From Fischerella sp. CENA71 (GTDB lineage: Bacteria; Cyanobacteriota; Cyanobacteriia; Cyanobacteriales; Nostocaceae), in NCBI GenBank assembly GCA_024239075.1, contig JANBVI010000009.1:239109-303108 (forward strand): DNA of 64,000 nt, given 5' to 3'. A program made the position numbers and the translations under genes. The notes under the pieces are model-generated. The model worked only from the letters and a program-made list of their open reading frames with translations. It was not told where the DNA came from and searched no databases. Below, piece by piece: positions 18,764 through 28,442 of this stretch. Position 1 is the first letter of the stretch. Each line of letters opens with the position of its first letter.

Positions 18764-20278
18764 ATGAGCTTCCGTGAAGAGTTCAAACTATTGCTCCGCG
18801 CTCGCTATCCGCTCATCTATATTCCCACTTACGAAGAAGAACGTTTAGAAGGCGCAATTCGGGAAGAAGCAGCAAATCAGGGTAATCGTCCGGTTTACAC
18901 TTGGGATTTTGTCGATGGCTATCAGGGAAACCCTAATGATCAAGGTTTTGGGCGACGTAACCCCTTGCAAGCTTTAGAATTTGTCGAAAAAATTCCCGCC
19001 ACCGCACCGGGAGTATTTATCCTGCGGGATTATCATCGTTTTCTAGACGATGTGGCTATTTCTCGCAAACTTCGCAATTTAGCTAGACTCCTCAAATCAC
19101 AACCAAAAAATATTATCCTGTTGTCGCCGAGAGTTGCGATTCCAGATGATTTAACTGAAGTTTTGACAGTTGTAGAGTTCCCTTTACCCTGCGCCACCGA
19201 AATTCGAGGGGAAGTAGAACGCTTATTAATTGCTACTGGTCATTCTCCTTCCAGCAAGTTTTTAGATGATTTGGTGCGCTCTTGTCAAGGGCTATCAATG
19301 GAAAGGATACGCCGGGTATTAGCCAGAGCGATCGCCACTCACGGTGAATTACAACCAGAAGATGTGGATTTGGTTTTAGAAGAAAAACGCCAAACTATCC
19401 GCCAAACCCAGATTCTCGATTTTATCCCCGCAACCGAGCAAATTTCTGATATCGGCGGATTGGATAATCTCAAAGATTGGTTACTACGTCGGGGAGGTGC
19501 GTTTACAGAACGGGCGAGACAGTACGGATTACCGCACCCCCGTGGTTTACTGTTGGTAGGTATCCAGGGAACTGGTAAATCATTAACAGCCAAAGCGATC
19601 GCTCATCATTGGCATTTACCTCTATTGCGCTTGGATGTGGGACGATTATTTGCAGGTTTAGTGGGTGAATCAGAATCACGCACACGCCAAATGATCCAAG
19701 TAGCCGAAGCCCTCGCCCCTTGTGTATTGTGGATAGACGAGATCGATAAAGCCTTTTCAGGATTGGGTAGCAAAGGCGATGCAGGAACAACTAGCCGTGT
19801 TTTTGGTACATTTATTACCTGGTTAGCCGAGAAAACCTCGCCCGTATTTGTAGTTTCTACTGCTAACGATATCCAAGCCCTACCGCCAGAAATGTTACGA
19901 AAAGGGCGATTTGATGAAATTTTCTTCGTTGGTTTACCTACCCAAGAAGAAAGAAACGCTATTTTCAATGTGCATTTATCAAGACTACGCGCCCATAACA
20001 TTAAAAGTTATGATATCGACAGGTTAGCGTATGAAACACCGGATTTTTCCGGTGCAGAAATTGAACAAACTTTAATTGAAGCCATGCACATCGGTTTTAG
20101 CCAAAACCGCGACTTTACTACCGATGACATTTTAGAAGCCGCTAGCCAAATCATACCCTTAGCCCGCACCGCCACCGAACAAATTCAACAACTACAAGAA
20201 TGGGCCGCAGCTGGGAGGGCGCGTTTAGCATCTAAACACAGTCCTTTGAGCGATCGCATCCAACGCCAGTTAAAATAG
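18764..20278 (+). CDS. Ycf46-like AAA+ ATPase
   Basis: 504 residues. The N-terminal half (MSFREEFKLLLRARYPLIYI) is the domain typical of cyanobacterial/plastid Ycf46 proteins. The AAA module has Walker A GIQGTGKS (about 267), Walker B CVLWIDEIDKAF (about 327), an arginine-finger region and sensor 1 STANDIQALP. Such proteins have been implicated in regulating photosynthesis and CO2 use in cyanobacteria; that role is known for the family and is not visible here. It is transcribed alone. Confidence 0.9.
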   Translation: MSFREEFKLLLRARYPLIYIPTYEEERLEGAIREEAANQGNRPVYTWDFVDGYQGNPNDQGFGRRNPLQALEFVEKIPATAPGVFILRDYHRFLDDVAISRKLRNLARLLKSQPKNIILLSPRVAIPDDLTEVLTVVEFPLPCATEIRGEVERLLIATGHSPSSKFLDDLVRSCQGLSMERIRRVLARAIATHGELQPEDVDLVLEEKRQTIRQTQILDFIPATEQISDIGGLDNLKDWLLRRGGAFTERARQYGLPHPRGLLLVGIQGTGKSLTAKAIAHHWHLPLLRLDVGRLFAGLVGESESRTRQMIQVAEALAPCVLWIDEIDKAFSGLGSKGDAGTTSRVFGTFITWLAEKTSPVFVVSTANDIQALPPEMLRKGRFDEIFFVGLPTQEERNAIFNVHLSRLRAHNIKSYDIDRLAYETPDFSGAEIEQTLIEAMHIGFSQNRDFTTDDILEAASQIIPLARTATEQIQQLQEWAAAGRARLASKHSPLSDRIQRQLK

Positions 20279-20382
20279 CGAGTTATGTTGGTTGTTAGTG
20301 GTTAACTGTTAGTGGGTGATAGTTAACCACGATCCTCGATCCCTTATCAAAAATACATTTATTTATGCCAAAGTTTTAAATT

Positions 20383-20925
20383 ATGGTGATTCAAGTATTT
20401 AAGTATATATTCGGGTTTATATTAGCGATCGCGATTTTAATTGGTGGTGGGTTTGCTATGGCGCTATATTTTATGAATCGAGTTTCTGCACCCCCGCCAA
20501 AACCAATTTATGCCAATGATCAACCTCTGGTGGAGACACAAGCACCAAAACCAAAATCTCAAACACCAAAAACCAATCAAGCATCTTTAGAAGAATCTTC
20601 ATCAACTCCCGATGCTCAAAAAACTCCCAAACAAACACCGAAGCCAGAAGAATCACCAGAAGCATTACCACCAAGAGCATATAAAGCGCGTGTAACCTGG
20701 AAACAGGGCTTACGTCTGCGAAAAGAACCAACTCCCGATGCTGAACGTGTTGGAGGAGCTGCTTTTAATCAAAAAGTTATAGTTTTAGAAGAAAGCAGCG
20801 ATAATGATTGGCAAAAAATTCGTTTAGAAAATAGTGATCAAGAAGGTTGGGTAAAATCGGGTAATGTCGCGAAAATTGACGAACAAGATGATACTCAAAC
20901 AACAGACGACACAGAACAACAATAG
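20383..20925 (+). CDS. Membrane-anchored SH3 (SH3b) domain protein
   Basis: 180 residues. One N-terminal membrane helix (FKYIFGFILAIAILIGGGFA, about 6-25) is followed by a Pro/Lys/Gln/Thr-rich linker of about 70 residues with PKP-type repeats. A bacterial SH3 domain follows (GLRLRKEPTPDAERVGG through EGWVKSGNVAKI, about 108-168), then an acidic Gln/Thr/Asp tail. The layout suggests a periplasmic SH3 that contacts peptidoglycan or a protein ligand. Confidence 0.85.
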   Translation: MVIQVFKYIFGFILAIAILIGGGFAMALYFMNRVSAPPPKPIYANDQPLVETQAPKPKSQTPKTNQASLEESSSTPDAQKTPKQTPKPEESPEALPPRAYKARVTWKQGLRLRKEPTPDAERVGGAAFNQKVIVLEESSDNDWQKIRLENSDQEGWVKSGNVAKIDEQDDTQTTDDTEQQ

Positions 20926-21014
20926 AGAGTTTACACAATTGCTTCAGTATTAATTTTGAGGCCAAAATTCAAAAGCTTACTGCTTAATCACATTAATTAT
21001 GATGGGGAAATTCA

Positions 21015-21070
21015 TTTGTAGTAATGACTTTAGTCATCAAATATTCAAGCACTAAAGTGCTTACTACAAA
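21015..21070. repeat. Short palindromic repeat element
   Basis: TTTGTAGTA (21015-21023) and TACTACAAA (21062-21070) bound a 56-bp element with internal palindromes (TGACTTTAGTCA and GCACTAAAGTGC). The whole is one nested foldback, MITE-like, in the 303-base gap between the SH3 gene and the next small gene. Confidence 0.7.
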
Positions 21071-21228
21071 CTCTAATTAAATTTAGCCTTAAGTTTTATT
21101 TACTTTGTAAGCAAAAGTAAAGCTTAATTGCGATATTTATTAAAAGGTCAAAATCTCAAAAACATGATGTTACTTTGAGGGAAATATAACAGCTACCAAT
21201 TAAATCAATTCATCCTCAAAGATCAAAT

Positions 21229-21405
21229 ATGCATAATCGCAATTCCAAAACTGACTTAGTTACTGCTGCTGTTACTGCTGCTTTAGGTGCTGGTGTAGTT
21301 ACATCTTTTGCAGTTAGTCAAGGACAAAACCCTCTCCATGCTTTGGCAATTACTGGTTTAGCAGTACTAATTGCATTAGTTTGGGATTACTACCAGAAGC
21401 AATAA
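21229..21405 (+). CDS. Small hydrophobic protein, two helices
   Basis: 58 codons: MHNRNSKTDLVTAAVTAALG leads into a hydrophobic stretch, then NPLHALAITGLAVLIALVWD and YYQKQ. Two short membrane helices are likely. The start ATG at 21229 follows ATCAAAT without a strong Shine-Dalgarno. Regular composition and the amphipathic/charged ends favour a real gene. Function unknown. Confidence 0.6.
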   Translation: MHNRNSKTDLVTAAVTAALGAGVVTSFAVSQGQNPLHALAITGLAVLIALVWDYYQKQ

Positions 21406-21429
21406 TTTTTATCTATCAAGCAAAATCCA

Positions 21430-21550
21430 CGAGCAAAAATATAACCTGTAGAGACGCTCCATTCTTATCAGTCGTAAGTTATTAGTCAACACAGACAGAC
21501 CAGATAACTGATAACTGACAACTGATAACTGTTGAAGCGTCTCTAGTTGT
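21430..21550. repeat. Inverted GTAGAGACGC repeat enclosing STRR
   Basis: GTAGAGACGCT (about 21448) and its complement AGCGTCTCTA (about 21536) enclose tandem GATAACTGACAACT-type repeats. It lies at the convergent ends of the 58-codon plus gene and the 53-codon minus gene, so it may act as a bidirectional transcript end. Confidence 0.55.
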
Positions 21551-21556
21551 AGATTT

Positions 21557-21718
21557 TCATCGTCGCTTCGGATTGCTGCGTCGAACTTCGCGTTTCTCTT
21601 GTTCTTGAAGACGGCGATCGCGCCAATCGGCTAGCGTTAGATAACCAACTCCCCCAGTAACTACCACTAATAGCACCAGAGCAACCAAAGCCAAAATATT
21701 TAGGAGTGGACTTTCCAC
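21557..21718 (-). CDS. Small single-helix membrane protein downstream of petN
   Basis: 53 codons from a GTG start at 21718: an N-terminal membrane helix (LLNILALVALVLLVVVTGGV, about 5-24) followed by a strongly basic/charged tail (DWRDRRLQEQEKREVRRSN). GAGGTATC precedes the GTG. It begins 8 bases after the petN stop, so the two are almost certainly co-transcribed. I do not recognise the family. A thylakoid location is inferred from the petN partner. Confidence 0.65.
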   Translation of the reverse strand: MESPLLNILALVALVLLVVVTGGVGYLTLADWRDRRLQEQEKREVRRSNPKRR

Positions 21719-21725
21719 GATACCT

Positions 21726-21815
21726 CTATAATCCGTTACGACCCCAAACTACCATTGCAATTGACCAGGTGAAAACAGCCAGCAGTGAAACCCATCCTAG
21801 TGTCAAAATCTCCAT
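21726..21815 (-). CDS. petN: Cytochrome b6f complex subunit VIII
   Basis: 29-residue single-helix subunit of the cytochrome b6f complex in the thylakoid membrane. The peptide [17 protein letters not shown] continuing [12 protein letters not shown] matches PetN closely (the WGRNG end is diagnostic). It is needed for b6f assembly and stability. The ribosome binding site is weak (AAGAAGTACAACT). The gene is antisense to a spurious 92-codon plus frame. Confidence 0.93.
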   Translation of the reverse strand: MEILTLGWVSLLAVFTWSIAMVVWGRNGL

Positions 21816-21984
21816 AGTTGTACTTCTTAACTTATTTTACAAAACTACTCTAATATTTATAATACTGGGAATTGGTTGTTGGTTGTGGTCAATGGTCAAG
21901 TGTCAAGGGTCATTAGTTAGTCTCCTCATCTCCTTCCCCCCCTTTCAATTTTTAATTGTTTTGTCTCTCCACTCCAGCTTGTGA

Positions 21985-22461
21985 ATGAATAATACTTCAG
22001 GTACCTTAATGGCAGAACGTCTAGAATCTCTCAAAGCTGGGATTTTGGCAGCTTTGTGTTTACTCTCAGCTTTCGTGATCACTTCGCTGATTAACAACCT
22101 GATTTTAGCAAAATATTTTCCTGAACTTCGCACTCTAGCAGTTGAACTCTTCAATTTACAGTTTCTGCTGAGTGGCGCAATAGCAAGTTTCTCTGGGTTA
22201 CTATTTGGCGTTACTTATCGTTATGTCATTCGTCAAGATCAAAATCCGCACCTCAAGGCTGGTGGAGTGTTAGCCTTCGGTTTAGTCCGAGGATTAGCTC
22301 AGATAGATGTTGGTGTTGCTTGCACTGGTGATGTGTTACCGTTTGTGATTTTGACTTTCGAGAGTGTGCTGTGGTTTGAAATCGCTGCGATCGCTCTTGA
22401 TGCAGCTATCCATCAAGGTTGGCTTAAACCTTTTTTATCTGACTCCAAATTACATAATTAG
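21985..22461 (+). CDS. Cyanobacterial multi-helix membrane protein
   Basis: 158 residues (150 if the inner ATG at 22009 is used) with four hydrophobic segments: AGILAALCLLSAFVITSLI, LLSGAIASFSGLLFGVTYR, AGGVLAFGLVRGLAQIDVG and VLPFVILTFESVLWFEIAAI. It looks like the membrane protein family shared by cyanobacteria and plastids, of unknown function. Either start is possible: the first has no clear Shine-Dalgarno, and the second has CAGG 8 bases upstream. Confidence 0.75.
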   Translation: MNNTSGTLMAERLESLKAGILAALCLLSAFVITSLINNLILAKYFPELRTLAVELFNLQFLLSGAIASFSGLLFGVTYRYVIRQDQNPHLKAGGVLAFGLVRGLAQIDVGVACTGDVLPFVILTFESVLWFEIAAIALDAAIHQGWLKPFLSDSKLHN

Positions 22462-22578
22462 CTTATTGTCAACAAAAGTTTGAGAGATAATTATAATTAG
22501 TATTTTTAATTTAAAATATGACGGATAATTCCAATTAGGGTACAAGAAAGCAGATTTATCCGTGAAATAAATTCAAAA

Positions 22579-22632
22579 TCGTTCGACTGACTTGTACTGA
22601 GCCTTGTCGAAGTAGCGCTCACGACGAAGTCT
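22579..22632. repeat. Interspersed repeat, short form
   Basis: CGTTCGACTGACTTGTACTG followed by AGCCTTGTCGAAGTAGC and GCTCACGACGAAGTC. It is a shorter version of the repeat found in frame inside the NRPS (45266, 46991): the ACTTGTACTGAGC and TCGAAGTAGC ends are shared and the middle is missing. Adjacent AAAATCCAAAATC recurs next to other copies. Confidence 0.65.
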
Positions 22633-22654
22633 AGAATTCAAAATCCAAAATCGG

Positions 22655-23200
22655 ATGACTCAATATTTTCTCATAGTTGATATAGAGGCTACTTGCTCTA
22701 ATGACAATAGTATTCCCAGGCATGAAACAGAAATCATCGAAATTGGTGCAGTGATTTTGAATGGCTCAACATGGCAAAGTGAGTCAGAATATCAGCAATT
22801 TATTCAACCTGTGAGAAATCCACGGCTTACAAATTTTTGTACAGAGTTGACTACTATTCGCCAACAAGATGTAGATACTGCTCCGAAATTTCCAGAAGTA
22901 ACTTCTTCTTTTAAAGAATGGATATATTCATTTCCTAATCATACTTTTTGTTCTTGGGGAGACTACGATAAAAACCAGTTTCTCAGAGACTGTAAATTTC
23001 ACAATATTCCCTATCCTTTTAATTCAAAACATAGAAATCTTAAAAAAGAATTTTCCGAATATTGGGGAACGTCGCAAAAATTTGGCATGGCCCAAGCTCT
23101 GCAACATTTGAAGATAGAATTACAAGGCACACATCATCGTGGTATAGATGATGCGCGTAATATTGCAGCTATATTTAGATATATGAATACACAACAATAG
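22655..23200 (+). CDS. DEDDh 3'-5' exonuclease (ERI1/KapD-like)
   Basis: 181 residues. Exonuclease motifs: I, VDIEATC (D9 and E11); II, CSWGDYDKNQF (about 109); III, HHRGIDDARN (His about 165 and Asp about 170). The spacing and the ExoI motif ending in a DEDDh pattern fit the ERI-1/KapD group, which trims RNA 3' ends. The substrate is unknown. It is monocistronic. Confidence 0.88.
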   Translation: MTQYFLIVDIEATCSNDNSIPRHETEIIEIGAVILNGSTWQSESEYQQFIQPVRNPRLTNFCTELTTIRQQDVDTAPKFPEVTSSFKEWIYSFPNHTFCSWGDYDKNQFLRDCKFHNIPYPFNSKHRNLKKEFSEYWGTSQKFGMAQALQHLKIELQGTHHRGIDDARNIAAIFRYMNTQQ

Positions 23201-23363
23201 TTCAAGACTTTTTTACCACCAACACACAAAGACACAAAAATCACAACTTTTCATTCCATAGTATCAGTCTTTTTAACTCAACATCAGAACATAGATAGAT
23301 GTACATATTATGTTTCAGTTTTTATATTGCAAATAGTTATTAACCTCATAGGAGACAAAGTTT

Positions 23364-23726
23364 ATGGGTTGGTTAAAAAGACTTTTTGGATTAGAAAAAC
23401 CACAAAATGCTCAAGTAAATCCTGCTCCTCAAGCAGTACAACAACAACAAGCTACTGCACCTGCTGCTACTCAACAAATTTCTCCAGAACGGATGGGGTT
23501 GAATGGAGAATATGATCAAAGTGGTTTAGCGAAGCGTGTAGCGTTAGCATTTGATCAAGATAATCAATTAGATGATATCGATACTCTCTGGGTTGCTCAA
23601 ACTGGCAGCACTGTTGTATTAAAAGGTAAAGTCCCTAGCCAAGATATTCTCAATAAAATGGTTTCTGTGGCACGAAATGTGAATGGGGCAACTGCTGTTG
23701 ATACCAATCAAGTTACGATTGGTTAA
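23364..23726 (+). CDS. BON domain-containing protein
   Basis: 120 residues. A short N-terminal amphipathic segment (MGWLKRLFGLEKPQ) is followed by a Gln/Ala-rich linker and one BON domain (LAKRVALAFDQDNQLDDI, then TVVLKGKVPSQDILNKMVSV and GATAVDTNQVTIG, about 52-120). BON domains bind phospholipid surfaces or partner proteins. AGGAGACAAAGTTT gives a strong ribosome binding site for the ATG at 23364. Confidence 0.87.
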   Translation: MGWLKRLFGLEKPQNAQVNPAPQAVQQQQATAPAATQQISPERMGLNGEYDQSGLAKRVALAFDQDNQLDDIDTLWVAQTGSTVVLKGKVPSQDILNKMVSVARNVNGATAVDTNQVTIG

Positions 23727-24786
23727 TTTGTAGTAGTACTTTGCCAAGTTTAAATTCAGGACTTACGCAACTGGCACAATCGTTATCGGTGCGGCTTTGC
23801 CGCACCTTTTAATATCAACCAAGGTCAGTTGACGCTTATAATCAGGGTTTCAGCCGTGATTGTTCGGACTGGCAATCATGACTAATGAGCGATCGCCTAG
23901 GGTGGCTCCTGCGGAGCATCGTTATGAAGTCCATCCAAAAAAAAGGTTACTATCTCTGCCGATAGAATGGATGATGTCGCAACTAACGATTGATCTCAAA
24001 GTTCTACGCAGGTTATAAAACACGTGTGTGTGTAAAATCCATTGGAAATATAGAAGAGCCAGCGCGTTGCGGGGGTTTCCCCCAACCCCACAGGGGACCC
24101 CAAAGCCCCCGTTGTAGCGACTGGCGTGAGTTTCACGCCCGAAATAAAATAATTAACCGAGATTGAATCTTGTCAATACTGTAAAGGTTTTCTGATCAAA
24201 AAATCATTTTGTTTGTTCAATGTTGCTATGGCTTAGACTTAATAATTTAGCTTATCAAACAGATCAAACTATTTATAGAATTAAGCACAACTTACTTTTT
24301 AATTATCTGATTTAACAACTAAAACGTCCAGACATTTGTATGTGTTGGTCTGATTAAAAGTACTGTATGTATGGCTGGGTGAAGCTTCGCCCGCTCGTTA
24401 TGTTCGTTGCGTAAGTCTTTTGTCTTTTGACCAAATTTCAAGTTTGACAGCAGTTTCTGTAATATTTAAATCATAGTAAACACTGTGTCAAAGATGATAG
24501 CGATCGCTTTTTTAGGGTCAACATAGCAATTTTGTTATAGTTAGTATATACAATAACTATTAAAGAAAATTTAAAAAGTATAAAATCAAGTGCAGTAAGT
24601 ATTTTATAAAATTATATTAAAATTGGCTGTAATATATAGTAATAATTTTAGCGATCTTTGAAGTCAAGTTGCCAACAAGTATTTCATCAGAAAAGCAAGC
24701 TAGTTGATGTATATTTCGACAAACTGTTGATTAAGCAAAAATTTAATTTACTCAAAGTAAATTCAGTATCATTAAAGTTTTAATAT
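23727..24786. other. Long non-coding region with repeats and possible mobile remnants
   Basis: 1060 bases without a credible ORF. It starts with the terminator at 23788. AGGACTTACGCA (23758-23769) and an 11 of 12 match to its complement (24408-24419) face each other 660 bases apart. Near 24060-24140 a GC-rich stretch, GCGTTGCGGGGGTTTCCCCC followed later by CCCCGTTGTAGCGACTGGCG, resembles a dispersed Nostocales palindromic repeat. The last 250 bases are AT-rich and likely contain the promoter of the WD40 gene. Confidence 0.5.
23788..23810 (+). terminator. Terminator after BON gene
   Basis: GGTGCGGC (23788-23795) pairs perfectly with GCCGCACC (23799-23806), leaving a 3-base loop, followed by TTTT. 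Located 61 bases after the BON stop. Confidence 0.75.
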
Positions 24787-27700
24787 ATGGCTTTACACAA
24801 TTGGAGACGTAAGCGTGGAGTTGCACTTACTATCGAAGGTTTGCAAAAACTTCAAGAAGCAAAGCGTGCATCAGAAGCACAAGAAAATTATGGCAATAGC
24901 TATACACTTGAAGAAATGAGTTCACTTACTGGGTTATATCCCAGTACAATCTCAAAAGTACTCAATCGCGAATCCGGGGTTGATAAAAAAACTCTTGAGA
25001 AGCTATTTATAGTTTTTAAACTAAAACTAGATAAAAGTGACTATATCAGCTCAAATACTCGGATAGATTGGGGAGATGCTACTATCCCAACAGCTTTTTA
25101 TGGACGTACGCAAGAAATAGCCACTTTAAAGCAATGGATTCTAAAGGATCGGTGTCGATTTGTAGCATTATTAGGAATGGGCGGGATTGGTAAAACGTCT
25201 TTGTCTGTCAAGCTTGCTCAACAGATTCAAGAAGAATTTGAATATGTCATCTGGCGATCGCTCAGAGAAGCACCACCAATTAAATCCATTCTTGTGAATC
25301 TTATCCAATTTCTCTCTGACGAGCAAGAAACAGAAAGCAACCTCCCAGAAAACTTGGCTGAGATCATAGCCAGGCTACTTGAGTATTTACAAAACAATCG
25401 TTGTCTAGTGATTCTTGACAATATAGAGTCAATTCTCAGCAGTGGTAATCGCTCTGGACATTACCTTGAAGGATATGAGGGATATGGTCAGCTATTTAAA
25501 CAGCTGGGAGAAGCAGCTAGTGTGAGCTGCTTAGTGTTAACTAGTCGAGAAAAACCTAAAGAAGTAGCATTAATGGAAGGCAGATCGCTACCTGTTCATT
25601 CATTACTACTGACTGGTTTAAATGTGGAAGAAGGACAGGAAATCTTGAAAGTCAAGGGACTATCTGCAACAGAGAAAGAATGTAAAAGAATGATTGATAT
25701 GTATGCAGGCAATCCATTAGCTTTAAAGATAGTTGCCACGACTATTCAAGATGTCTTTGGTGGTAATCTCACTCAATTCTTGCAACAAGATACAGCAGTT
25801 TTTGGAGATATTAGTTATGTTTTAGAACAGCAGTTTGAGCGTTTATCAAACTTAGAAAAAGAAATCATGTATTGGCTAGCAATTAATCGTGAGCCAGTTT
25901 CGCTATCAGATTTACGAGAAGATATTGTATTCACCATACCACCACAAAAATTACTGGAGGCTTTAGAGTCTCTAGTTCGGCGATCGCTCATTGAGCAAAG
26001 TGCCGCTACTTTCACTCTCCAACCTGTAGTTATGGAGTATGTGACTCAGGTATTGATAGAACAGGTATGTGAAGAGATCATAACTGAAAATTTTGAGCTT
26101 TTTAGATGTCACGCCTTAATGAAGGCAACTGCCAAAGACTACATCAAAGAAACTCAAATTCGCCTTATTCTCCAACCATTAATTAATGAACTACTCGCTG
26201 TCTTTAGAAGCAAAAAAGGTATTGAAAAAAAATTAACTAAAATTTTAATAAAACTGCAAGAGGAAGCGCCGCAAGAACCAGGTTACAGTGCGGGAAATAT
26301 TCTCAATTTGCTTTGCCAATTACAGACTGATTTTAGCGGCTATGATTTTTCTTTTCTTACTATTTGGCAAGCAGACCTACGCAGTGTGAATCTGCACGAT
26401 GTAAATTTTGCTTACGCTAATCTGGCTAAATCTGTTTTTGCAGAAAGCTTTGGTGGTATTTTGTCGGTAGCCTTTAGCCCTGATGGTAAACTTTTGGCTT
26501 TTGGTGATACCAAAGGTGAGATTCACTTGCGCCAAGTTGTGGATGGTAAACAAGTCCTTACCTGTAAGGGGCATAATAGCTGGATTATATCACTTGCTTT
26601 TAGCCTAGATGGTAGAGTTTTTGCCAGTGGAAGTGGTGATTATACTGTAAAGCTATGGGATGTTGATACAGGTCAGTGCCTACAAACCTTCCAAGGACAT
26701 GATAACGAGGTTTGGTCAGTCGCCTTTAGTCCAGATGGTAGTATGCTAGCGAGTGGCAGTGATGACCAGACTATTAAGTTGTGGGATGTCAACACTGGTG
26801 AATGCATCAACACCTTCGAGGGACACACAAGTTGGGTACACTCGGTTGCTTTTAGTTCAGATGGTCAGATGCTCATGAGTGGCAGTGATGACCAGACTAT
26901 TAAGTTGTGGGATATCAACACTGGTGAATGCCCCAAAACTTTCCACGGACACCGTGATGGGATACGGGCAATTGCCATCAGTCCAAATGGTCAGATGCTG
27001 GCGAGTAGCAGTGAAGATCAGACGGTGAAGTTGTGGGATATCAACACTAGTGAATGCATCAACACCTTCGAGGGACATTCCAATGAAATATATTCAGTAG
27101 CCTTTAGCCCACAGGGTGATCTCTTGGCTAGTGGTAGTCACGACCAGACTGTGAAGTTATGGGATATCAGTACTGGTGAATGCAAAAGAACCTTTCAGGA
27201 ACATTCCAGTTGGGTATATTCAGTCGCCTTTAGTCCACAGGGGAATTTCCTGGCTAGTGGTAGTTACGATCAAACGGCAAAGCTATGGAGTGTTCATACC
27301 AATCAATGTCTGAGAACATTCCAGGGGTATACTAATCAGGTACTCTCAGTTGCCTTTAGTCCAGAGGGACAGATACTAGCAAGTGGCAGTCACGACTCTT
27401 CGGTGAGGCTGTGGAATGTCAACACGGGGCAATGCCTCAAAACTTTTCAGGGGCATCTTAAAGCAATCTGGTCAATTGCCTTTAGTTCTGATGGTCAAAC
27501 ACTAGCAAGCGGCAGTGAAGATCGAACAGTAAGGTTGTGGAATGCCAACACGGGTCAGTGCCTGCAAATTTTTCATGGACATAACGCTCTAGTCTGGTCA
27601 GTTGCCTTTAGTCCTGACACTCAAATACTGGCTAGCAGCAGTGAAGATCAAACGGTAAGGTTGTGGAATGTCAAAACTGGCCAACTCCTGAGAACTCTGC

Positions 27701-28302
27701 AAGGACATCGTGCAGCAGTCTGGTCAGTTACCTTTAGTCCCGATGGTCAAACACTGGCTAGTGGCAGTCATGACCAGACGGTGAAGTTATGGGATGTTAG
27801 TACTGGTGAGTGCAAAAAAACGTTGACAGGGCATAGGGCTTGGGTTTGGTCAGTTGCCTTTAGTCCAAATGGCAAGCTACTGGCAAGTACTAGTCCTGAT
27901 GGGACAATAAGATTGTGGAGTGTTGACACTCATGAATGTCTCAAAGTTTTACAAGTAAATACAGTTTGGTTACAGTTAGTTGCTTTTAGTCCAGATAACC
28001 AAACACTAGCAGGTTGCAGCCGAGATTTAACAGTTCAGTTATGGGATATCAGTACGGGCAAATTTCTCAGAACTTTACAAGGACATACAGGCAGGATTTG
28101 GTCAGTCACTTTTAATCCTGATAATAGAACTTTAGCTAGTAGTGGTGAAGATGAGACAATTAGGCTATGGGATGTAACAACAGGTAATTCCTTAAAAACG
28201 CTGAAAGTAGAAAAACCTTATGAGCGTATGAATATTAAGGGAGTTACAGGTTTAACTACAGCAACTATTGCTACACTAAAAGTGCTGGGAGCTATTGATT
28301 GA
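24787..28302 (+). CDS. STAND ATPase: HTH, NB-ARC and 14 WD40 repeats
   Basis: 1171 residues. N-terminal HTH-like region (about 8-90, with [20 protein letters not shown]). NB-ARC/NACHT-type NTPase: Walker [11 protein letters not shown] (about 130), Walker [11 protein letters not shown] (about 205), GxP-type motif GNPLALKIV (about 307). A winged-helix/helical region follows, then a short pentapeptide-like stretch ([18 protein letters not shown]). From about residue 556 there are 14 WD repeats of 42 residues each, enough for two seven-bladed propellers. STAND proteins switch by ATP binding after ligand sensing. The regulated output is unknown; a defence or signalling role is possible. Confidence 0.92.
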   Translation: MALHNWRRKRGVALTIEGLQKLQEAKRASEAQENYGNSYTLEEMSSLTGLYPSTISKVLNRESGVDKKTLEKLFIVFKLKLDKSDYISSNTRIDWGDATIPTAFYGRTQEIATLKQWILKDRCRFVALLGMGGIGKTSLSVKLAQQIQEEFEYVIWRSLREAPPIKSILVNLIQFLSDEQETESNLPENLAEIIARLLEYLQNNRCLVILDNIESILSSGNRSGHYLEGYEGYGQLFKQLGEAASVSCLVLTSREKPKEVALMEGRSLPVHSLLLTGLNVEEGQEILKVKGLSATEKECKRMIDMYAGNPLALKIVATTIQDVFGGNLTQFLQQDTAVFGDISYVLEQQFERLSNLEKEIMYWLAINREPVSLSDLREDIVFTIPPQKLLEALESLVRRSLIEQSAATFTLQPVVMEYVTQVLIEQVCEEIITENFELFRCHALMKATAKDYIKETQIRLILQPLINELLAVFRSKKGIEKKLTKILIKLQEEAPQEPGYSAGNILNLLCQLQTDFSGYDFSFLTIWQADLRSVNLHDVNFAYANLAKSVFAESFGGILSVAFSPDGKLLAFGDTKGEIHLRQVVDGKQVLTCKGHNSWIISLAFSLDGRVFASGSGDYTVKLWDVDTGQCLQTFQGHDNEVWSVAFSPDGSMLASGSDDQTIKLWDVNTGECINTFEGHTSWVHSVAFSSDGQMLMSGSDDQTIKLWDINTGECPKTFHGHRDGIRAIAISPNGQMLASSSEDQTVKLWDINTSECINTFEGHSNEIYSVAFSPQGDLLASGSHDQTVKLWDISTGECKRTFQEHSSWVYSVAFSPQGNFLASGSYDQTAKLWSVHTNQCLRTFQGYTNQVLSVAFSPEGQILASGSHDSSVRLWNVNTGQCLKTFQGHLKAIWSIAFSSDGQTLASGSEDRTVRLWNANTGQCLQIFHGHNALVWSVAFSPDTQILASSSEDQTVRLWNVKTGQLLRTLQGHRAAVWSVTFSPDGQTLASGSHDQTVKLWDVSTGECKKTLTGHRAWVWSVAFSPNGKLLASTSPDGTIRLWSVDTHECLKVLQVNTVWLQLVAFSPDNQTLAGCSRDLTVQLWDISTGKFLRTLQGHTGRIWSVTFNPDNRTLASSGEDETIRLWDVTTGNSLKTLKVEKPYERMNIKGVTGLTTATIATLKVLGAID

Positions 28303-28323
28303 ATAAGCATATCGTATAAAAAC

Positions 28324-28365
28324 GGTGCGTTACACTTCGTTAACGCACCCTATAAAATTTTTGTT
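28324..28365 (+). terminator. Terminator after the WD40 gene
   Basis: GGTGCGTTA (28324-28332) and TAACGCACC (28341-28349) form a 9-bp stem with an 8-base loop, followed after CTATAAAA by a T-rich tail. It starts 22 bases after the stop at 28302. Confidence 0.75.
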
Positions 28366-28442
28366 TTTTATTTGATTGAGCTACTTAATCAAAATTTGCA
28401 AATGTGTCTCATCTGTCCTTAATTCTGATTAGACGACTGACT

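Noticed and set aside
21706-21984. 92-codon plus frame
   Set aside because: It overlaps petN on the opposite strand; petN is recognised by sequence, and the plus frame has no family signal.
26455-28200. Tandem DNA repeat as a non-coding satellite
   Set aside because: The 126-base periodicity is simply the WD40 blades of an intact reading frame.
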